Below, in pieces: positions 58,506 to 64,000 of a stretch of DNA of 64,000 nucleotides; position 1 is the first letter of the stretch, and every line of letters starts with the position of its first letter. The stretch comes from Sphingorhabdus sp. SMR4y. Lineage in GTDB: Bacteria > Pseudomonadota > Alphaproteobacteria > Sphingomonadales > Sphingomonadaceae. A program made the translations under genes and the position numbers. Below the pieces are notes generated by a model. The model was not told where the DNA came from and ran no database searches. It saw only the letters and a list, made by a program, of their open reading frames with translations. The stretch is taken from the NCBI RefSeq assembly GCF_002218195.1, contig NZ_CP022336.1:2289001-2353000 (forward strand), written 5' to 3'.

Positions 58506-61253
58506 ATGATGCAAGGCATGGGACAGCGAACTGATATAATCGGCCGGGGCTTGAAAGCGCTGGTCAGGGCTGCGGGAATCATCACGATCTCCGCAGCTTC
58601 GCTGTTTCCGGCATCCCCGGTGCACGCTGTCAGTGCCTGGTCGGCCAGCGATGACGACGCGCTGCTGTTTGACCTGCGTGCCGGCAATTATCGCCTTGGT
58701 GACGGCGTCCGGGGCTATCAGACCGACGCGGGCATTTGCGTCGATCTTGCCGACATCATTATCGCCATGGATTTGCCGCTTCGTCTTGACAAGAAGTCGC
58801 GCCGCGCAACTGGCTGGCTCTTCTCAGAAAACCAGACGCTGACCATTGATCGCGACAGCGGCACGGTACAAAAGGTGAACGGAAGGCAAAAGCTCCTGCC
58901 CGGCCAGATCCACGACGTCCCGGAAGGTTGGTGCGTTGATCTCACAAGCCTGTCGGACTGGTTTGCCGTGGATTTTGTGCCGGATTTGTCCAACGCGCTG
59001 CTCACCGTTGAATCCGACAGCAAATTGCCCTTCCAGCGTGCGCTGGAACGCAAGGAGCAGGCCGCGAAAATCCGTCCGCGCAAGAGCTTCGACCTTGCCG
59101 CCCTCCCCCAGTCAACGGAATCCTATAAATTCTGGCGTACACCGTCGGTGGACGCGGTTGTATCGGCCGGTGGATTGCGGGACAGGCGATCGGGTCAGAA
59201 ATTCGACCTGCAATATGAGGTTTATGCGTCCGGTGAACTGGGCAAGGCCAGCTTTGACGCCCGGCTCTCCTCCGATGACGAGGGCGTGCCGGAAAGTCTG
59301 CGAGTCAGGGCCTATCGCACCGACCCCAAGGGAGAGTTGCTCGGACCGCTGCAGGCCACCCATTTCGCGCTTGGGGATGTCTCGACCTTTTCAACCCCAT
59401 TGGTTTCCCAATCTGTCGCCGGACGGGGGGCCTTGGTGACCAATCGTCCCGTCGAGCGGCCGGACAGCTTTGACCGTACCAGTTTCCGGGGCGAATTGCC
59501 CAGCGGCTGGGATGCCGAGCTCTATCGCAACGGCCAGCTTCTGGCTTTTGCCGAAAACCGCTCCGATGGCCGCTATGAATTCATCGATGTGCCTCTGCTA
59601 TACGGCCAGAACCGTTTCGAGGTGGTGCTTTACGGGCCCCAGGGACAGATCCGGCGAGACGTGCAGGTGATCCCGGTGGGAATCGATTCGATTCCGCCCA
59701 AACAGACCTATTATTGGGCCGGGATTCACGAGGCGGGTGAAGATCTTATTCGGATCGGGGCGTTTTTACCGACCCGGCAGGCGGGCTGGCGCGGTGGAGT
59801 CGGACTCGAACGCGGACTCAATGCCAAAACATCGGTCGCAGCCTCCCTGTTCAACCTGCACATCGATGGCCAGCGGCATGATTATCTCGAAGGATCGGTG
59901 CGCCGGGCTGTGGGGCCGACATTGGTCGAGATATCGGCCGCTTCCAATATGGGCAGCGGCCTGGCGTTACGCGGCCAGTTGCTGGGACAGCTTGGTAAAA
60001 GCTATATTACTGCCGAATCGATCTGGGCCAGGGGCGGATTCATCTCCGACCAGATCGAGAAAAATGCCCGCTCCCGGCACAGTTTGGCGGTTGACCACAG
60101 TTTCAAGCTGGGCAGCAAGATCATTCCCGTGCACCTTGATGCGCAATATGAAACACGTTTCGATGGTCGCGAAAGCCTCGATCTAACGGGGCGCATGTCG
60201 TTCAACCTCAATCGTCTGTCACTGACCGGCGAGATCAACTGGGAACAGCAATTCAGTGCATCCGGTGCCACGCCAGCAGACCGTATCGGCGCCCGGCTGC
60301 TCGCCAATGGCCGCATCGGCAAGGTCCGTCTCCGGGGTGAGGCAATCTATCGTGTGGCTCCGGAAAAGCGATTTGAGCAGGTTAATTTTACTGGCGAATG
60401 GCGTGCCGGCGAGCGGTCCGACTGGCGCGCGGAGCTGGGCTATGATGCCGGTCTTGATCGCGGACGTGCCGGAATAGGCATCATCCGCCGATTCAAACAT
60501 TTTTCGCTGACGGCGAGCGCCGAAGCGGCGACCGACGGATCGATAGCAGCCGGAATCAATCTGGCTTTCAGCCTGGGTCCCGATCCGCGCACCGGGAAGT
60601 TCCGGTTTTCAAACAACAAACTGGCCAATAACGGCCAGGCCCTGGCCATTGTCTACCACGACGAGAATGGCGACGGCAGGCGCCAGTCCGGTGAACCTCT
60701 GGCGGAAAATGTCGAATTGACCGCGGGCCAGTCGGCGACCTTCTCGGCGACTGACGAGAGCGGCCGTGCGATTATAGACAATCTGCAGCCGTTCCGGCCG
60801 GTGTTGATCGGGATCGACAGCAGCAGTCTTTCGAGCCCCTATGTGCAACCGGCCCTGCCTGGCGTGGTGATCACGCCGCGACCCGGCATTGCCACGACGG
60901 TCGAACTGCCGCTGGTCAGTGCCGGCGAGGTCGAGGGCACGCTGGTACGCAGGGGCGGTGGCACGATTGCCGGTGTCGGGATGGAACTGGTCGATGGCGA
61001 GGGGCGGGTGATCCGCGAGACCCAGACCGAGTTTGACGGCTTTTTCCTGTTCGATGGCGTGCCCTATGGCAGCTACACGGTCCGGATTGCGAAGCTGTCG
61101 GCCCAAGCGATCCGGGTTCCGATGATTCTGGCAGCGCGCGCGGTGGTCGATGGTGACAATCAGATCGCGAGACTGGGGGCGGTCACGGTCGGGTCAAATG
61201 CCCATATCGCGGGTAATGACGACGGGCGATCAGACCGTATCAGCGCGCCCTGA
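58506..61253 (+). CDS. usher-like outer-membrane protein with C-terminal regulatory-type repeats
   Basis: A protein of about 915 residues with an N-terminal leader (cut after 'SPVHA'). It has a distinct N-terminal domain ('FDLRAGNYRLGDGVRGYQTD', 'GICVDLADIIIAMDLPLRLD'), an usher-type plug-like segment 'GWDAELYRNGQLLAFAENR', a long beta-strand-rich middle (about 400-690), then 'IVYHDENGDGRRQSGEPL' and 'EVEGTLVRRGGGTIAGVGME', SdrD/carboxypeptidase-regulatory-like modules. It follows the chaperone by 47 bp. Classical FimD domains are not obvious, so it is 'usher-like' by context and partial pattern. Start uncertain: GTG 58482, ATG 58506 or 58518. Confidence 0.7.
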   Translation: MMQGMGQRTDIIGRGLKALVRAAGIITISAASLFPASPVHAVSAWSASDDDALLFDLRAGNYRLGDGVRGYQTDAGICVDLADIIIAMDLPLRLDKKSRRATGWLFSENQTLTIDRDSGTVQKVNGRQKLLPGQIHDVPEGWCVDLTSLSDWFAVDFVPDLSNALLTVESDSKLPFQRALERKEQAAKIRPRKSFDLAALPQSTESYKFWRTPSVDAVVSAGGLRDRRSGQKFDLQYEVYASGELGKASFDARLSSDDEGVPESLRVRAYRTDPKGELLGPLQATHFALGDVSTFSTPLVSQSVAGRGALVTNRPVERPDSFDRTSFRGELPSGWDAELYRNGQLLAFAENRSDGRYEFIDVPLLYGQNRFEVVLYGPQGQIRRDVQVIPVGIDSIPPKQTYYWAGIHEAGEDLIRIGAFLPTRQAGWRGGVGLERGLNAKTSVAASLFNLHIDGQRHDYLEGSVRRAVGPTLVEISAASNMGSGLALRGQLLGQLGKSYITAESIWARGGFISDQIEKNARSRHSLAVDHSFKLGSKIIPVHLDAQYETRFDGRESLDLTGRMSFNLNRLSLTGEINWEQQFSASGATPADRIGARLLANGRIGKVRLRGEAIYRVAPEKRFEQVNFTGEWRAGERSDWRAELGYDAGLDRGRAGIGIIRRFKHFSLTASAEAATDGSIAAGINLAFSLGPDPRTGKFRFSNNKLANNGQALAIVYHDENGDGRRQSGEPLAENVELTAGQSATFSATDESGRAIIDNLQPFRPVLIGIDSSSLSSPYVQPALPGVVITPRPGIATTVELPLVSAGEVEGTLVRRGGGTIAGVGMELVDGEGRVIRETQTEFDGFFLFDGVPYGSYTVRIAKLSAQAIRVPMILAARAVVDGDNQIARLGAVTVGSNAHIAGNDDGRSDRISAP

Positions 61254-61259
61254 CGCGAC

Positions 61260-61292
61260 AGCGCCACCGTTCTTGTAACCTTGGCGCTTTCT
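61260..61292 (+). terminator. possible terminator after the usher-like gene
   Basis: AGCGCCA and TGGCGCT pair across a 15-base loop just after the stop, followed by TTCTGTT. The loop is long and the tail weak, so moderate confidence. Confidence 0.45.
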
Positions 61293-61330
61293 GTTACTGA
61301 TTCCGTTTTCGCGCAGATCGGGAAACAGAC

Positions 61331-62221
61331 ATGCAAGTCTTCGCCAATGGCATCAATATTGAAGTAGAAGATTACGGCAATCCCGATGATCCGGCAATAT
61401 TGCTGGTCATGGGCTATACCGCACAACTGATCTACTGGCCGTTGGATTTCGTCAACGGACTGGTGGGCGAGGGCTTTCGGGTGATCAGATTCGACAACCG
61501 GGATGTCGGCCTGTCCTATAAGTTTGACGGGGTGCGGCCGCCACACCCGATCCGGCAGATGATCGCCAAGCGCTTCTTCCCGAACCGCCGGATGGCGCCT
61601 TATGATCTAGGCGATATGGCGCGAGATGCAGTCGGGGTGCTCGATGCACTGGAAATTGACCGGGCGCATATTGTCGGCGCCTCGATGGGCGGAATGATCG
61701 GCCAGCTGATCGCAGCTGATCATGCCGATCGGGTCCTGTCCTTCACGCCGATCATGTCATCGACCAATGGCCCCGGCCTGCCCGGTGCCGATGCCGAAGT
61801 ACGCAAGGTACTGCTCCAAACCGCGCGAGCCAAGGCGCGAACGCCGGATGAGGCTCTGGAACTGGGGCTGGCTTTTTCATCGCTGATCGCTTCGGAAGAA
61901 GGCCGCAACCGGCCCGAGGAACGACGGGCGATGATGAAGCTGGCGCAGGAGCGCGGCTTTTATCCGCCCGGCCCGAAGCGCCAGATGGCGGCGATCATTG
62001 ATACCGGCAATCTGCGGCCGGCGGCCCGGCGGATTGCCGCGCCGACAATGGTCGTTCACGGCGCAGATGACCCGCTGATTCCGTTCGCGTGCGGAGAGGA
62101 TATTGCGGCGCATGTTAAAAATGCGAGGTTCGAGCTGGTTCCGGGCATGGGTCATGATCTGCCCCCCAGCAAATTGCCGGCGATGGTTGATCTGATCGCG
62201 GAGCATTGCCGCGCCGCCTAG
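61331..62221 (+). CDS. alpha/beta-fold hydrolase
   Basis: A 296-residue hydrolase. The oxyanion region appears as 'LLVMGYTAQLIYWP', the nucleophile elbow is 'GASMGGMIGQ' (G-x-S-x-G), the Asp/His relay in 'VHGADDPLIPF' and 'GMGHDLP'. An N-terminal 'NGINIEVEDYGNPDDPAILL' is typical for esterase/lipase-like members. Substrate unknown. It is convergent with the lipid-kinase gene, ten bases apart. Confidence 0.9.
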   Translation: MQVFANGINIEVEDYGNPDDPAILLVMGYTAQLIYWPLDFVNGLVGEGFRVIRFDNRDVGLSYKFDGVRPPHPIRQMIAKRFFPNRRMAPYDLGDMARDAVGVLDALEIDRAHIVGASMGGMIGQLIAADHADRVLSFTPIMSSTNGPGLPGADAEVRKVLLQTARAKARTPDEALELGLAFSSLIASEEGRNRPEERRAMMKLAQERGFYPPGPKRQMAAIIDTGNLRPAARRIAAPTMVVHGADDPLIPFACGEDIAAHVKNARFELVPGMGHDLPPSKLPAMVDLIAEHCRAA

Positions 62222-62231
62222 CACGGCCCTG

Positions 62232-63140
62232 TTATGCCGGCAGCGGCAGGCAATAGGTGACCGTCTGCTCAACCATCCTGATTTCGCCGGGTTGTGTTAA
62301 AAGCAGGTCGCCATCCACCTGAAAAGCGGCCTGGCGGGACGGCTGGTCTGCTGCAGTTATCGAGAGACGGCGCGCGGGTAGCGACTGAACAAATGCAAGC
62401 TGTGCCGGATCCCGGCCGAGTGCAATCGCCAGCAGGAAGCGCAGAAAATCACGACGCCGTGCGCGACTCAAGGCAATGACATGGAATCTGTCTGCCGCCA
62501 GTTCTGCCGAGGGCGCCAGCGTCCAGTCGCCGGCATAGTGATGCGCCTTGATCACGTAAAAGGCGGCGCCGGTCAGCTTGGTTTCCGAGCCGTCGGGTGT
62601 TTCCGCGGTCAGGCAAAAGCGAAGTTCCGGCCAGTCGCCGAACAGTTTCAGCAAGGACCATGCATAGGCGGCTCCCCCGATCCGTTTTTTCAGTGCTGGA
62701 CTGTGTCGGGCGACAGCCTGTCCGTCCGGTCCTGCGCTGATGCAGGCGACAAAGGGCTGGCCATCGGCGGCGATCAACGGGGCTTCCAGCCGGGCGAATT
62801 GGCTGTCCAGATAGCCCGTCATGATCTCGCGTGCGAATATTTCAGGATCGTCGGAATAGCCCAGTTCCCTGGCGACCAGATTGACGGTGCCGGCGGGAAA
62901 CACGCAGAGCGGTTTCGAGATACCGGACCGGACCATCGATGCGACGACCAGCCGCAAGGCGCCGTCGCCGCCCGATACGCAGACAAGGTCGCATTCGGGG
63001 AAAATCTCGAACTGGCCGTCTATCTCGGTCCGGCCCAGCCGGACCTGCGCCCCACAGGCCTCAAAAGCGCGAGACAGCACGTCCAGCCGGAATTCGTCAA
63101 ACGTGCCCGAGGCCGGGTTGTGGATGAGTTCAACAATCAC
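62232..63140 (-). CDS. diacylglycerol kinase catalytic-domain protein
   Basis: A 302-residue lipid-kinase-like protein (DagK/YegS family). 'LIHNPASGT' near the start, the nucleotide motif 'VCVSGGDGALRLVV' (G-G-D-G) and 'FPAGTVNLVARELG' (P-x-G-T-x-N) are conserved. Substrate could be diacylglycerol, sphingosine or another lipid alcohol; Sphingomonadales make sphingolipids, so a sphingosine-type kinase is possible but not shown. Downstream of the acyl-CoA synthetase gene in the same direction. Confidence 0.88.
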   Translation of the reverse strand: MIVELIHNPASGTFDEFRLDVLSRAFEACGAQVRLGRTEIDGQFEIFPECDLVCVSGGDGALRLVVASMVRSGISKPLCVFPAGTVNLVARELGYSDDPEIFAREIMTGYLDSQFARLEAPLIAADGQPFVACISAGPDGQAVARHSPALKKRIGGAAYAWSLLKLFGDWPELRFCLTAETPDGSETKLTGAAFYVIKAHHYAGDWTLAPSAELAADRFHVIALSRARRRDFLRFLLAIALGRDPAQLAFVQSLPARRLSITAADQPSRQAAFQVDGDLLLTQPGEIRMVEQTVTYCLPLPA

Positions 63141-63220
63141 CGGTCTTCCTTGCGGCGATTAGCCGCGACCCGTCAATGGTCGAGATGTCAATAAATGCTC
63201 AAAAAACAAGGTCTTCGAAC

Positions 63221-64000
63221 CTAGGCCGGTACCTGCACCCGTTCCAGCGCGATCTCTTTGGCCGCCTTGTATCCCGCCTTGCCATTGGCGGCGCGCGGCA
63301 CTTCGTCGACCAGGACAATCGCGCGCGGCGCCTTATAGGCAGCGAGTTTGGACCGGACATGGTCATTGAGCTCCGCTTCGTCGAAACGGGCGCCTTCAAC
63401 CAGAGACAGGACCGCTGTAACTTTCTGTCCGAAGCGATCGTCGGGCAGGCCGACAACGAGGCAGTCGTAGACGCTGTCATGGGTCTTGAGGGCTTCCTCC
63501 ACTTCTTCGGGAAAGATTTTTTCGCCGCCGCTGTTGATGCAGGCCGAGCCGCGGCCGAGCAGGGTGATCGAGCCATCCGCCTCGACCGTCGCAAAGTCCC
63601 CGGGGATTGAGTAACGCACACCGTCGAAGGTCTTGAAGGTCGCCGCGCTTTTCGCCTCGTCCTTGTAATAGCCGAGCGGCACCATCCCGCCGTTGCAGAT
63701 AAGCCCCATTTCGCCGGAGCCGGGCGCGACCGGCTTGCCCTCTTCGGTCAGCACCTTGGTTGTCGGGTTCATTTCGAACTTGGCGGTCTGGTCGCTGTCG
63801 ATATTTTCAATCGTGGTGATCGATGTGCCCATGCTGCCTTCGGTCGAGCCCATGCTGTCGACGATTGCCATGTGGGGCAAATGGCCCAGCAGGCCGCGCT
63901 TCACTTCCGTCGACCACATCACGCCGGAACTGCCCATCATCTGAAGTGACGACAAATCATAGGCTTGCCCTGCCGTCTTGGCCTCCTCCAGCGCGGCCAG
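63221..64000 (-). CDS. acyl-CoA synthetase (AMP-forming), C-terminal part cut by window end
   Basis: The frame is open from the window end, giving 259 residues up to TAG at 63221-63223. Visible are 'MGSSGVMWSTEVK', the A5-type 'STEGSMGTS', 'PGDFATVEADGSITLLGRGS' (hinge Asp and Arg of the ANL superfamily), 'INSGGEKIFPEEVEEAL' and the C-terminal lysine in 'ANGKAGYKAAKE'. It activates a carboxylic acid to acyl-CoA. The N-terminal AMP-binding part lies beyond the window, so chain-length preference cannot be judged. Confidence 0.9.
   Translation of the reverse strand: MAALEEAKTAGQAYDLSSLQMMGSSGVMWSTEVKRGLLGHLPHMAIVDSMGSTEGSMGTSITTIENIDSDQTAKFEMNPTTKVLTEEGKPVAPGSGEMGLICNGGMVPLGYYKDEAKSAATFKTFDGVRYSIPGDFATVEADGSITLLGRGSACINSGGEKIFPEEVEEALKTHDSVYDCLVVGLPDDRFGQKVTAVLSLVEGARFDEAELNDHVRSKLAAYKAPRAIVLVDEVPRAANGKAGYKAAKEIALERVQVPA

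Noticed and set aside
1-64000. tRNA, rRNA, CRISPR, prophage or transposase genes
   Set aside because: No cloverleaf-ending, regular spaced repeat, integrase, phage or transposase pattern was seen on either strand by reading; a covariance-model search would be needed to exclude small RNAs.

Overview
The window reads as a stretch of an alphaproteobacterial chromosome spanning the replication origin, most likely from the Sphingomonadales (a Sphingopyxis/Parasphingorhabdus-like genome). This rests on family-level recognition (MipZ beside panC, the DUF3576-leuS-lptE-holA block, MmcB, DUF1491, DUF6489, HemJ) and on gene order: ppsR-maf-aroE-coaE-dnaQ run leftward and hemE-hemJ-rho ... mnmE-mnmG-rsmG-parA-parB run rightward from a DnaA-box-bearing gap at about 44.8-45.1 kb. 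The DNA is moderately GC-rich and tightly packed, with many ATGA/GTGA start-stop overlaps. I see no tRNA, rRNA, CRISPR array, transposase or prophage.

0-11.5 kb: a RidA end, a glycerophosphodiesterase, a FemAB-like acyltransferase, a Sel1-type protein, panC diverging from mipZ, a J-domain membrane protein, a phosphomannomutase/phosphoglucomutase, then a 670-bp gap that encodes two tandem 40-residue membrane proteins, followed by MAPEG, an N-acyl-D-amino-acid deacylase-like amidohydrolase, DUF1801, a histone-deacetylase-like hydrolase and an AI-2E-type transporter. 11.6-23 kb: ligase-associated repair helicase and PdeM nuclease, separated by tandem aspartyl proteases, an outer-membrane protein, a palindromic repeat and GST/TrhO; then bioF-bioD-bioA. 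23-33 kb: an antiporter, YggS, a TenI-like protein, DUF3576-leuS-lptE-holA, a DUF4402 protein and msrB. 33-44.8 kb: PBP1A, a metallopeptidase, a cysteine-cluster protein, SCO, ankyrin, MmcB, a SleB-type hydrolase, then DUF1491-thioesterase-ptsN-hpf and dnaQ-coaE-aroE-maf-ppsR.

45-56.6 kb: hemE, hemJ, rho with a clear promoter and hairpins, TerC, small enzymes, then mnmE-mnmG-rsmG-parA-parB carrying three parS palindromes 7-10 kb from the origin; a fourth parS-like site lies inside the deacetylase gene at 9.7 kb. Thus origin, centromere, ParAB and the division-site regulator MipZ all lie in one window.

56.9-61.3 kb: the most system-like accessory locus, namely a secreted DUF4402 subunit, a PapD-like periplasmic chaperone and a 915-residue usher-like outer-membrane protein with C-terminal carboxypeptidase-regulatory-like modules. 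It is a candidate non-classical chaperone-usher surface-fibre system. The window ends with an alpha/beta hydrolase, a diacylglycerol-kinase-like protein and a truncated acyl-CoA synthetase. Other oddities are a palindromic element translated in frame inside the repair helicase, two-lobed tandem aspartyl proteases of which one has a DTA in place of DTG, and short AT-rich codon-usage islands inside leuS and mnmE.
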